DNA from: Fodinibacter sp038258215
GTDB taxonomy: Bacteria; Actinomycetota; Actinomycetes; Actinomycetales; Dermatophilaceae
NCBI GenBank assembly: GCA_038258215.1
Contig: JBBSQC010000006.1
Location: 62,001-126,000, forward strand
Reading direction: 5' to 3'
DNA: 64,000 nt
How positions within the stretch are numbered: position 1 is the stretch's first letter; the number at the start of each line of letters is the position of its first letter. The position numbers and the translations under genes were made by a program. Below, piece by piece: positions 1 to 6,880 of the stretch. The notes beneath the pieces are model-generated. The model had not been told where the DNA came from. It did not search any database and was given only the letters and a program-made list of their open reading frames with translations.

Positions 1-643
1 GGGTGCGGTAGAAGGAGACCATGGCGGCGGCATCCGGCACCAGTGGCCCGTGCCCGGGGAGGATGGCGCTCACGTCTCCTCCGCCGGTGAGCGCGGCGAT
101 GCGTTCGAGGGACGCGAGGTATGCCGTGAGCTCACCGTCGGGGTGGGCCACCACCGTCGTTCCCCGCCCGAGCACCGTGTCGCCGGTGAGCAGCGCGTGG
201 TCCGCGGCCAGCGCGAAGGACACCGAGTCCGACGTGTGGCCCGGGGTCGCGACCACGCGCAGCTCGAGGCCACCGGCGCTGACCACATCGCCGTCGGCGA
301 GGTCGTCGTGGCCGCGGCCGACCGCCCGCACCCTCGTGCCGGTCAGCTCGGCGAACCGCGGCGCCGCCTCGGCGTGGTCGTGGTGCCCGTGGGTGAGAAT
401 CGTCTCGACCACCCGCGCCCCCCGGCCGGTCACCACGTCCACGACGGCTTGCAGGTGCCCCTCGTCGAGCGGCCCCGGGTCGATCACCACGGCATCCGTC
501 CCGCCGGGTTCCAGGAGCACCCAGGTGTTGGTGCCGTCGAGGGTCATCGGTCCGGGGTTGGGCGCGAGGACGCAGTGGGCCCGGGGCGTGACCTGACCCC
601 CGCTCCACGGGTCGGTCACGGACGGCGGTGGTTGGGCGCTCAC
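1..643 (-). CDS. MBL-fold metallo-hydrolase, 3' end cut by window
   Basis: This is a metallo-beta-lactamase-fold hydrolase of the glyoxalase II-like type. The zinc signature THGHHDHAE is near residue 70, followed by ATPGHTSDS and a GDTVLG segment, which supply the usual His and Asp ligands. A late PGHGPLV segment lies just before the window edge, so only the C-terminus is missing. I start it at GTG 643 (N-terminus MSAQPPPSVT). The reading on this strand is continuous, while the open frames on the plus strand here read as arginine/proline-rich shadow. Its place before NUDIX, RidA, DUF4177 and the ArsA pair matches Rv3677c of M. tuberculosis from memory. The substrate is unknown; a small thioester or phosphoester is the family expectation. 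Confidence 0.85.
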   Translation of the reverse strand, partial: MSAQPPPSVTDPWSGGQVTPRAHCVLAPNPGPMTLDGTNTWVLLEPGGTDAVVIDPGPLDEGHLQAVVDVVTGRGARVVETILTHGHHDHAEAAPRFAELTGTRVRAVGRGHDDLADGDVVSAGGLELRVVATPGHTSDSVSFALAADHALLTGDTVLGRGTTVVAHPDGELTAYLASLERIAALTGGGDVSAILPGHGPLVPDAAAMVSFYRT

Positions 644-814
644 CGGTCCGAGTATGCCGCCCCGTGACTGCCCACGGACAGGCAGTTGACCTGCCCGACG
701 GGTAACGCATCGGGTGCCCGTGCTCCGGGGCATCATTGCCGTGCACCACTGCCTGTCCGGGTGCGGACAGCCCCTGTGGAAAAGTCCAGGGCGACTAGCC
801 CGTGCACGAGCACG

Positions 815-1741
815 ATGGCCTCCATGGGCGAGGTGGCGGAGACGGTGCAGATGTTCGGGGGTGTGCTCACCCGGCGCGAGCTCGTCAGGGTGCACGGACG
901 CGTCGACGTGGACCGCGCGCTGCGGGCCGGAGTGCTGGCGCGCGTTGCGCGCGGCCGCTACGTGCTGCCCGGCACGGCGGCACACCTCGCGACAGCGCAT
1001 GCGCGCACGTCGACGCTCTCGCACCTGAGCGCGGCCCTGCACCACGGGTGGAAGGTCAAGGTCGTGCCGGACGACGCCTGGGTCACGGTTCGACGCAAGC
1101 GGCACCTGCGCGAGACGGACCTGGTCGGCATCGTGCCGCACTGGGCCGAGATCGCGCCCGCTGACGTGCGAGCCGGAGTCACGGGGCCGATGCGCACCGT
1201 GCTCGACTGCGCGAGGTGCCTGCCGTTCGACGAGGCGCTCGCGGTGGCCGACTCGGCGTTGCGGGCCGGACACGTCGACGCCGGGGCGCTGGGTCTGGCA
1301 GCCGCGGGGTTGCGGGGTGCTGGAGCCCGGGCGGCACGACGCGTCGCTGCGCATGCCGACTCCAGGGCGGCGAACCCCCTCGAATCGGTGTTGCGAGCGC
1401 TGTGCATCGAGGAGGGGTTCTCGCTCGAGCCACAGCTCAAGATCGCCGAGCCGGGGTTGTTCGCGGTGGTCGACCTCGGGAGCGAAGAGCTCATGCTCGC
1501 CGTCGAGGCCGACGGCTTCGAGCACCACGGCACCAGGTCGGCGTTACGCACCGCCTGCCGTCGCCACACCGAGCTGGCGGTCTTCGGGTGGTCCTCGTTG
1601 CGGTTCCCGTACGAGGACGTCATGCACCACCAGGACTGGGTCCGCTGGACCCTCCGCACCTGGCGATCCATCCGGACGGATGGTTCAGCGGCGGGGCCAC
1701 CGCCATCGTCGAGGGTACGCCGACAGGCGGTGTCCACCTGA
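815..1741 (+). CDS. AbiEi-type antitoxin-domain protein with DUF559 endonuclease-like C-terminus
   Basis: The N-terminal ~70 residues (FGGVLTRRELVRV..., then ARGRYVLPG) form the winged-helix domain of the AbiEi/type IV antitoxin family. The C-terminal ~100 residues resemble DUF559 (Vsr-like nuclease fold): NPLESVLRALC, an AVEADGFEHHG stretch that would carry the acidic metal ligands, and a closing FGWSSLRFPYEDV. ATG 815 is chosen, with ATG 824 as an alternative; the longer frame from 686 adds unlikely sequence. No AbiEii nucleotidyltransferase toxin is adjacent, so it is an orphan. It sits inside an otherwise conserved housekeeping gene order and is probably an insertion. Such stand-alone proteins are common in actinobacteria and their function is not established. 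Confidence 0.75.
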   Translation: MASMGEVAETVQMFGGVLTRRELVRVHGRVDVDRALRAGVLARVARGRYVLPGTAAHLATAHARTSTLSHLSAALHHGWKVKVVPDDAWVTVRRKRHLRETDLVGIVPHWAEIAPADVRAGVTGPMRTVLDCARCLPFDEALAVADSALRAGHVDAGALGLAAAGLRGAGARAARRVAAHADSRAANPLESVLRALCIEEGFSLEPQLKIAEPGLFAVVDLGSEELMLAVEADGFEHHGTRSALRTACRRHTELAVFGWSSLRFPYEDVMHHQDWVRWTLRTWRSIRTDGSAAGPPPSSRVRRQAVST

Positions 1742-1810
1742 CGGGCTCACTGCCCCGCTTACCGGGCGCGGTCAGACGCCCCACTGCCTGTTCGTGTGCG
1801 CCGGTGGCCG

Positions 1811-2518
1811 TCAGGGCAGATCGGTGCGAAGCACGAGGATGCCGTCCTCGCGGCGGACGAGCTCGGGGAGCACCCGGGCCACTCGCGGTCGGTCCGCGAG
1901 GAACGACGCGGCATCGGCGAACCGCGCCAGGGCCTCGAGCGAGACCACGGTGGGCGGGAGCATCCGCACCTCACCCGCCGACTGCCGGTCGAGCAGGTCG
2001 CGGGGACGCACCCACTCGCTGTGGTCGGACTCCGTCGTCGTGCCGCGCGCAGCCTGGTCATCCGGCATCGCGGCCGCCAGGATCCACGTGTCGTAGCGTC
2101 GCGGCTCGAAGGCCGGTGTCACCCAGTGGGCGCGGCCCCGGAGGCCCGCCACCGCGAGGCGCACTCCGCACTCCTCCTCGACCTCTCGCACCGCGGCGGC
2201 CGCGAAGGGGGCTGCGGCAGCGTCCTCGACACCCATGGCAGCTGCGAGGTCGGCGAGCCCGGGCGTGGTGGGGTCGAGGTCGTGGTCGGCGGGGTCCACC
2301 CCGCCCCCGGGAAACACCACGGTGGAGGGCGCGAACGCCATCGACGGCACCCGTCGCTGCACGAAGACCTCGACCCCGGCCACCCCGTCCCGCACGAGCA
2401 TGACGGTGGCCGCGGTGCGCAGCGGGCCGTCCACGCGATCCGGCGCGGCCAGCCACTCCGCCGCCCGCGAGGCCAGCCCGGGGTCACCGGAGACGGGGTG
2501 CTCCACGAGCGGTGTCAT
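1811..2518 (-). CDS. NUDIX hydrolase (NUDT19-like, interrupted Nudix box)
   Basis: NUDIX pyrophosphohydrolases cleave nucleoside-diphosphate-X compounds. Here the box is split: FPGGGVDPADHD (about residues 69-80) carries the glycine part and AAVREVEEECGV (about 107-118) carries the REXXEE helix, with a roughly 26-residue insertion between them. That split layout is known in the NUDT7/NUDT19 coenzyme A and acyl-CoA diphosphatases, so a CoA-type substrate is a reasonable but unproven inference. The 235-residue length fits. It reads toward lower coordinates, a few bases downstream of the RidA gene, so the DUF4177-RidA-NUDIX set may be one operon. Confidence 0.85.
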   Translation of the reverse strand: MTPLVEHPVSGDPGLASRAAEWLAAPDRVDGPLRTAATVMLVRDGVAGVEVFVQRRVPSMAFAPSTVVFPGGGVDPADHDLDPTTPGLADLAAAMGVEDAAAAPFAAAAVREVEEECGVRLAVAGLRGRAHWVTPAFEPRRYDTWILAAAMPDDQAARGTTTESDHSEWVRPRDLLDRQSAGEVRMLPPTVVSLEALARFADAASFLADRPRVARVLPELVRREDGILVLRTDLP

Positions 2519-2529
2519 CCGCCGACCCC

Positions 2530-3003
2530 TCAGTCGCGGACGTGGACGACGACCTCGACCTCGACCGGGGCGTCGAGCGGGAGCGCGACGACACCGACCG
2601 CGGACCGTGCGTGCACCCCGGCATCCCCGAACACCGCACCGAACAGCTCGCTGGCACCGTTGACGACCCCCGGCTGGCCGGTGAAGGACGGGTCGGACGC
2701 CACGAAACCCACGACCTTCACGACGCGCTCGACGCGGTCGAGGTCACCGACCACCGACTTCACGGCGGCGATCGCGTTGAGCGCGCACGCCTGCGCGAGC
2801 TTCTTGGCCTCGGCGGGCGGCACCAGCCCGGCGCCCTCACCGACCTTGCCGGTGTGCGCCATCGCGCCGTCGACCATGGGCAGCTGCCCCGAGACGTAGA
2901 CCCTCGAACCGTCGAGCACGGCCGGCGCGTAGGCCGCGACCGGGGGCACCACCTCGGGCACGCTCAGCCCCAGCCCGGCCAGCCGATCCTCGACGACGCC
3001 CAT
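2530..3003 (-). CDS. RidA family protein (long YjgF-type)
   Basis: Members of the RidA/YjgF/YER057c/UK114 family hydrolyse reactive enamine/imine intermediates. The protein has RVYVSGQLPMVDG (about residues 34-46), the helix ACALNAIAAVKSVVGDLDRVERVVKV, and the closing HARSAVGVVALPLDAPVEVE, whose Arg corresponds to the carboxylate-binding Arg. At 157 residues it belongs to the longer, chorismate-mutase-like subgroup. Its ATG overlaps the TGA of the DUF4177 gene (ATGA, 3001-3005), which implies translational coupling. It corresponds in position to Rv3678c of M. tuberculosis, from memory. Confidence 0.88.
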   Translation of the reverse strand: MGVVEDRLAGLGLSVPEVVPPVAAYAPAVLDGSRVYVSGQLPMVDGAMAHTGKVGEGAGLVPPAEAKKLAQACALNAIAAVKSVVGDLDRVERVVKVVGFVASDPSFTGQPGVVNGASELFGAVFGDAGVHARSAVGVVALPLDAPVEVEVVVHVRD

Positions 3004-3155
3004 CAGGAGGCGGGCCGCTTGAGGTAGGCCACGAGGTTACCCTCGGGCATGACCAGGACCTGGACGAGATCCCAGCCGTCCTGGCCCCACTGGTCGAGGA
3101 TCTGCTTGGTGGCGTGCACGATCAGCGGCACCGTGGCGTACTCGTACTTCATCAT
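3003..3155 (-). CDS. DUF4177 small protein
   Basis: A 50-residue protein of the DUF4177 type: KYEYATVPLIVHATKQILDQ then WGQDGWDLVQVL, PEGNLVAYLKRP. The W-x(4)-WDLV core is typical of the family. I start it at the first of two consecutive ATG codons (3155/3152); the longer open frame to 3278 overlaps the divergent hydrolase promoter. It is translationally coupled to RidA. The function is unknown. The matching small gene Rv3678A occupies this place in M. tuberculosis, from memory. Confidence 0.8.
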   Translation of the reverse strand: MMKYEYATVPLIVHATKQILDQWGQDGWDLVQVLVMPEGNLVAYLKRPAS

Positions 3156-3201
3156 GCCGGCCACCCTAGCCCCGGCGCGGTCGGCGACTACCGTGGCGTC
3201 G

Positions 3202-3975
3202 GTGAGCGACGACACCGACATCCTCTTCCGCAGCGCCAGGCCCCCGGACCGCACCGAGGTCACGGGCCCCGAGCGCACCGACGTCTACGACGTGTGGGAA
3301 CCCCAGGCCGACCGGGCCCGTGGGGTGACGGTGGCCCTGCTCCACGGCGGCTTCTGGCGCGAGCAGTACGACCGCGCCCACCTCGCACCCCTGGCCGAGG
3401 CCCTCGCCCGCGACGGCTTCCAGGTCGCCAGCCTGGAGTACCCACGGATCGGGATGCCGGGTGGCGGGTGGCCGGGCACCGGCCAGGCGGTGCTCGACCG
3501 GGTCGAGTCCGTGCGCGCCGACACCGACCTGCCCGACCGCGTCATCCTCGTGGGGCACTCCGCCGGGGGCCACCTGGCTCTGTGGCTCGCCTCGGGCGAA
3601 CGGGCCCCGTGGATCACGGGGGTCGTGGCCCTGGCGCCGGCCGCCGACCTCGGGGTGGTCAACCGGATGGGCCTGAGCGACGACGCGGCCCGCGCCCTGC
3701 TCGGCGGGTCGCCCGAGGAGGCACCCGAGGCCTGGGCCGACGCCGACCCGGCGCGCCAGCGGCTCACCGTGCCGACGGTGATCGTCACCGGGGAGTTCGA
3801 CGACGTCGTGCCCGCGGAGGTGGTCGACTCCTACGTCGCCGGCCGCACTGCCGAGGAGCCGCTGCACACCGCGGTGGCACGGCGCGCCGACCACTTCGAC
3901 GTGATCGACCCAGCAGGGCCGGCATACCTGCTGGTGCTCGCGGAGATCGAGGAGCTGACCCTCACCACCCACTGA
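3202..3975 (+). CDS. alpha/beta hydrolase (arylformamidase/esterase-like)
   Basis: A cytoplasmic alpha/beta hydrolase of about 257 residues. The oxyanion motif HGGFW (about residue 49), the nucleophile elbow GHSAGGHLA (about 116-124), the acid in TGEFDDVVP (about 197) and the catalytic His in RRADHFDVI (about 231) form a complete triad. HGGxW plus GHSAGG is typical of kynurenine formamidase-like and BD-FAE esterases. GTG 3202 is chosen because the longer frame from 3049 runs back through the divergent DUF4177 gene, and a TACCGT box lies 7 bases upstream (3189-3194). Substrate unknown. Confidence 0.85.
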   Translation: MSDDTDILFRSARPPDRTEVTGPERTDVYDVWEPQADRARGVTVALLHGGFWREQYDRAHLAPLAEALARDGFQVASLEYPRIGMPGGGWPGTGQAVLDRVESVRADTDLPDRVILVGHSAGGHLALWLASGERAPWITGVVALAPAADLGVVNRMGLSDDAARALLGGSPEEAPEAWADADPARQRLTVPTVIVTGEFDDVVPAEVVDSYVAGRTAEEPLHTAVARRADHFDVIDPAGPAYLLVLAEIEELTLTTH

Positions 3976-4048
3976 GCCGGTCACCGCACCGACCCTCACC
4001 ACACACCGACCCCTCGCGCCCGGGCGCGACCGGGCGTCACGCGGCATC

Positions 4049-4054
4049 TACGCT
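4049..4054 (+). promoter_or_regulatory. Candidate -10 box, leaderless start of ArsA-like gene
   Basis: TACGCT ends six bases before GTG 4061, the spacing that puts the transcription start on the first base of the start codon. No Shine-Dalgarno sequence lies in between. Confidence 0.5.
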
Positions 4055-4060
4055 GGCCCG

Positions 4061-5074
4061 GTGTCCCGCGCTCCCGTGTCCCACGCCGTACAGGGCGCCC
4101 GCCTCCACGTCGTGACCGGCAAGGGCGGCGTCGGCAAGACGACAGTGGCCGGCGCACTGGCCCTCGCACTGGCCCGCGGTGGCCGCAAGGTGCTCCTTGT
4201 CGAGGTCGAGGCGCGCCAGGGCATCAGCCAGACCTTCGACGTGCCTCCCCTCGGCGACGACGAGGTGCGCCTCGTCACCACCGCGTCGGGCGGCGAGCTC
4301 TGGGGGCTCTCGGTCGACGCGACCGCTGCGCTGATGGAGTATCTCCAGACGTTCTACCGGCTGGGCCGGGCCGGCGGGGCGCTCGAGCGGATGGGGGTCG
4401 TCGACTTCGCGACCACCGTCGCGCCCGGCGTGCGCGACGTGCTGCTCACCGGCAAGGTCTACGAGGCGTTCGGGCGCACGACCGGGTCCAAACGGGGCAA
4501 GGGACAGCTCACGTGGGACGCCGTCGTGCTCGACGCCCCGCCCACGGGTCGGGTGACCCGCTTCCTCAACGTCAACGTGCAGGTCGCCGACCTCGCGAGG
4601 GTCGGCCCGATCCACTCCCAGGCCGAGTCGATCACCGCGATGATGCGCAACCCGCTCACCGTGGTGCACGTCGTCACCCTCCTCGAGGAGATGCCGGTGC
4701 AGGAGACCGTCGACGCCGTCACCGAGCTGTCCGGCGCCGGGTTCGGCCTGGGCTCGATCATCGTCAACCAGGTGCGCGAGCCCACGGTCGACGAGGAGGC
4801 GTTCGCGACCGCCACCGCCGACCCGGATGCCGTGGAGCTCCGGGTCGCGGCGGACCTCGCCACCGCGGGCGTCCGCGTCACGACCCGGACGGTCTCCGGG
4901 TTGATCGCCCAGGGCGCCGACCACGTCGAGCGCGTGGCCCTGGAACGGGCCCTCACCGAGGAGGTCGAGGAGCAGGGTCTCCCCACGCTCCGGCTGCCGG
5001 CGCTGGCCGGCGGGGTCGAGGACGGCGGCGTGTCCTTCCTGGCCGACGAGATCCTCGAGCAGGGGCTCCTCTGA
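4061..5074 (+). CDS. ArsA/Get3-like ATPase, first of pair
   Basis: A 337-residue SIMIBI-class P-loop ATPase. The deviant Walker A GKGGVGKTT is at about residues 20-28; LVEVEARQGIS takes the place of the switch I STDPAHS of classic ArsA; DAPPTGRVTRFL is the switch II region. It overlaps the second ATPase by one base (TGATG at 5072-5076), so the two are co-translated and probably form a heteromer, like the Rv3679/Rv3680 pair of M. tuberculosis. No arsenite-binding cysteine cluster and no ArsB pump are nearby, so arsenite export is not supported. The divergent switch I residues suggest this subunit differs in nucleotide handling from its partner. Confidence 0.88.
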   Translation: MSRAPVSHAVQGARLHVVTGKGGVGKTTVAGALALALARGGRKVLLVEVEARQGISQTFDVPPLGDDEVRLVTTASGGELWGLSVDATAALMEYLQTFYRLGRAGGALERMGVVDFATTVAPGVRDVLLTGKVYEAFGRTTGSKRGKGQLTWDAVVLDAPPTGRVTRFLNVNVQVADLARVGPIHSQAESITAMMRNPLTVVHVVTLLEEMPVQETVDAVTELSGAGFGLGSIIVNQVREPTVDEEAFATATADPDAVELRVAADLATAGVRVTTRTVSGLIAQGADHVERVALERALTEEVEEQGLPTLRLPALAGGVEDGGVSFLADEILEQGLL

Positions 5075-6243
5075 TGGCGACCCGCCGGACCCCCGCGACC
5101 CTCGACATCGACGCGCTCCTCGCCGACCGCGGCACCGGCATCATCGTCTGCTGCGGCTCCGGTGGGGTCGGGAAGACGACGACGGCTGCGGCCCTCGGGG
5201 TGCGCGCCGCCGAGGCCGGGCGCCGGGTCGTGGTGCTGACGATCGACCCCGCTCGCCGCCTGGCCCAGTCGTTGGGGCTCACCGAGCTCGACAACGTCCC
5301 GCGGCCGGTCGAGGGAGTCGGCGAGGCCGGTGGCTCCCTCGACGCGATGATGCTCGACATGAAGCGGACCTTCGACGAGGTGGTCGAGTCGCACTCCACG
5401 CCCGACAAGGCCGCCCAGATCCTGGCCAACCCCTTCTACCAGGCCGTCTCCAGCTCCTTCGCCGGCACGCAGGAGTACATGGCCATGGAGAAGCTCAGCC
5501 AGCTGCGGGCCCAGTCCGAGCGCGACGGCAGCTGGGACCTCATCGTCGTCGACACCCCACCGTCGCGCTCGGCGCTGGACTTCCTCGACGCCCCCAAGCG
5601 CCTCGGGTCCTTCCTCGACGGCCGCTTCATCCGGCTGCTCACCGCGCCGGCCAAGGCCGGAGGCCGCGCCTACCTCAAGGTGTTCAGCATCAGCGCCAGC
5701 ATCACGGCATCCGCGCTGTCCAAGATCCTCGGCGGTCAGGTGCTGCTCGACGTGCAGACCTTCGTGGCCGCCCTGGACACGATGTTCGGCGGGTTCCGCG
5801 AGCGCGCGGACGTCACCTACGCGTTGTTGAAGGAGCCCACGACGGCTTTCGTCGTGGTGGCCTCACCCGAGCGGGACGCGCTGCGCGAGGCCACCTACTT
5901 CGTGGACCGCCTCGAGCAGGAGTCGATGCCGCTCGCGGGCGTGGTCGTCAACCGCGTGCAGACCCTCGCGGCCAGCGGGCTGAGCGGCTCGCGGGCCGCC
6001 GCAGCGGCAGAACAGCTGGAGGACGCCGCGGCAGAGGGTGCGGACCCGCTCGGGGGGCTCACGGTTGCGCTCCTGCGGCTGCACACCGAGCTCGCGGCAA
6101 CCGCGACCCGGCACCAGGGGCACGTCTCGCGCTTCGTCGCGGCCCACCCCTCGGTCGCGATGGCGAGCGTCCCGGCCGGGGCCACCGACATCCATGACCT
6201 CGAGGGCCTGCGCAGCGTGGGAGCGTCACTCGCCGGAGGCTGA
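5074..6243 (+). CDS. ArsA/Get3-like ATPase, second of pair
   Basis: A 389-residue partner of the preceding ATPase. Walker A GSGGVGKTTT is at about residues 28-37, the switch I segment LTIDPARRLAQSLG is closer to the classic DPA motif, and VDTPPSRSALDFLDAP is switch II. The middle (LLTAPAKAGG to FGGFRERAD) is likely the helical subdomain. ATG 5074 overlaps the upstream stop. A strong hairpin just downstream separates it from the convergent whiB gene. By synteny it matches Rv3680. Role inferred: a Get3-like membrane-protein or stress-linked ATPase, with the client unknown. Confidence 0.88.
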   Translation: MATRRTPATLDIDALLADRGTGIIVCCGSGGVGKTTTAAALGVRAAEAGRRVVVLTIDPARRLAQSLGLTELDNVPRPVEGVGEAGGSLDAMMLDMKRTFDEVVESHSTPDKAAQILANPFYQAVSSSFAGTQEYMAMEKLSQLRAQSERDGSWDLIVVDTPPSRSALDFLDAPKRLGSFLDGRFIRLLTAPAKAGGRAYLKVFSISASITASALSKILGGQVLLDVQTFVAALDTMFGGFRERADVTYALLKEPTTAFVVVASPERDALREATYFVDRLEQESMPLAGVVVNRVQTLAASGLSGSRAAAAAEQLEDAAAEGADPLGGLTVALLRLHTELAATATRHQGHVSRFVAAHPSVAMASVPAGATDIHDLEGLRSVGASLAGG

Positions 6244-6262
6244 GCCCGGAGGCGGACATAGC

Positions 6263-6296
6263 GGTGCCGGCACAGCCCCTGCGCCGTGCCGGCACC
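6263..6296. terminator. Bidirectional terminator hairpin between ArsA-like and whiB genes
   Basis: A perfect 11-bp stem, GGTGCCGGCAC with GTGCCGGCACC, encloses a 12-base loop between two convergent genes. There is no T-tract on either side, which is usual in high-GC actinobacteria. Confidence 0.7.
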
Positions 6297-6316
6297 ACGA
6301 TCATGTGGCTCGCCCG

Positions 6317-6640
6317 TCAGGCGATGGCACCCTGGAGGGCGCGCTGCTTCGCAGCGGCCAGCACGTCGGCCCAGGACGCGACGTCGGGGCGGCGGCGGAG
6401 CAGCGCCCGGCGCTCGCGCTCGGTCATGCCACCCCAGACACCGAACTCGGTACGGTTGTCCAGGGCGTCGGCGAGGCACTCGGCCGCGACGGGGCACGCC
6501 TTGCAGACGACCTTCGCCTCGCGCTGGGCCTTACCCTGCACGAAGAGCGCGTCGGGGTCGGAGCCGGCGCAACGACCGAGTGCTGGCCATTCGGTGACCC
6601 AAACCGTGTCGGTGCGGGGGGCTGCGGGGGCAATGCTCAT
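6317..6640 (-). CDS. whiB4: WhiB-family iron-sulfur regulator, WhiB4-like
   Basis: A 107-residue Wbl protein. The four cluster cysteines are C24, C46, C49 and C55 (GRCAG, then CKACPVAAEC), binding a redox- or NO-sensitive [4Fe-4S] cluster. GVWGGMTERERRALLRRRP is the beta-turn and basic DNA-binding tail. The flanks (LFVQGKAQREAKVVCKACP and ADALDN-EFGVWGGMTERERRA) are closer to mycobacterial WhiB4 than to WhiB1/2/3. WhiB4 in M. tuberculosis (Rv3681c) lies between the same ArsA pair and ponA2, which supports the assignment. ATG 6640 is used. The gene is divergent from ponA2 across about 240 bases that likely hold both promoters. Confidence 0.88.
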   Translation of the reverse strand: MSIAPAAPRTDTVWVTEWPALGRCAGSDPDALFVQGKAQREAKVVCKACPVAAECLADALDNRTEFGVWGGMTERERRALLRRRPDVASWADVLAAAKQRALQGAIA

Positions 6641-6868
6641 GTCCACCTCTGAGTGACGGCGCCCCCTGGTGGGCAGCGCAAGAACTGTTGTTGAAAACGC
6701 TACGAGAGGGAGTCCGAGAGCGGTATCGTCCGAACCGGTCGACGCTTGATGGCCGAACGGACGAGGGCCGGGTCGTATCACCGGAGCCCTGTCGTGTCTC
6801 GTCGGCACCTGAGCGTCGGGTGAGCGCGCCGCCGCGGCCGGATTCCGGCTGCGCGGGGGTGCGCGGGT

Positions 6869-6874
6869 TACCCT
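6869..6874 (+). promoter_or_regulatory. Candidate -10 box, leaderless start of ponA2
   Basis: TACCCT ends six bases before ATG 6881, with no Shine-Dalgarno in between. Confidence 0.5.
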
Positions 6875-6880
6875 TGGCCC

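Noticed and set aside
1216..2403. Long plus-strand frame over the DUF559 and NUDIX genes
   Set aside because: Arg/Pro/Gly-rich shadow translation; the other frames encode recognised families.
4061..6243. Arsenite export function for the ArsA-like pair
   Set aside because: No ArsB, ArsR or cysteine metal site is present, and the pair lies in the conserved Get3-like context.
6775..6800. GTATCACCGG upstream of ponA2 as a further copy of the shared element
   Set aside because: The second half (CGACTCCT) is not found at the right spacing, and a good -10 box lies elsewhere.
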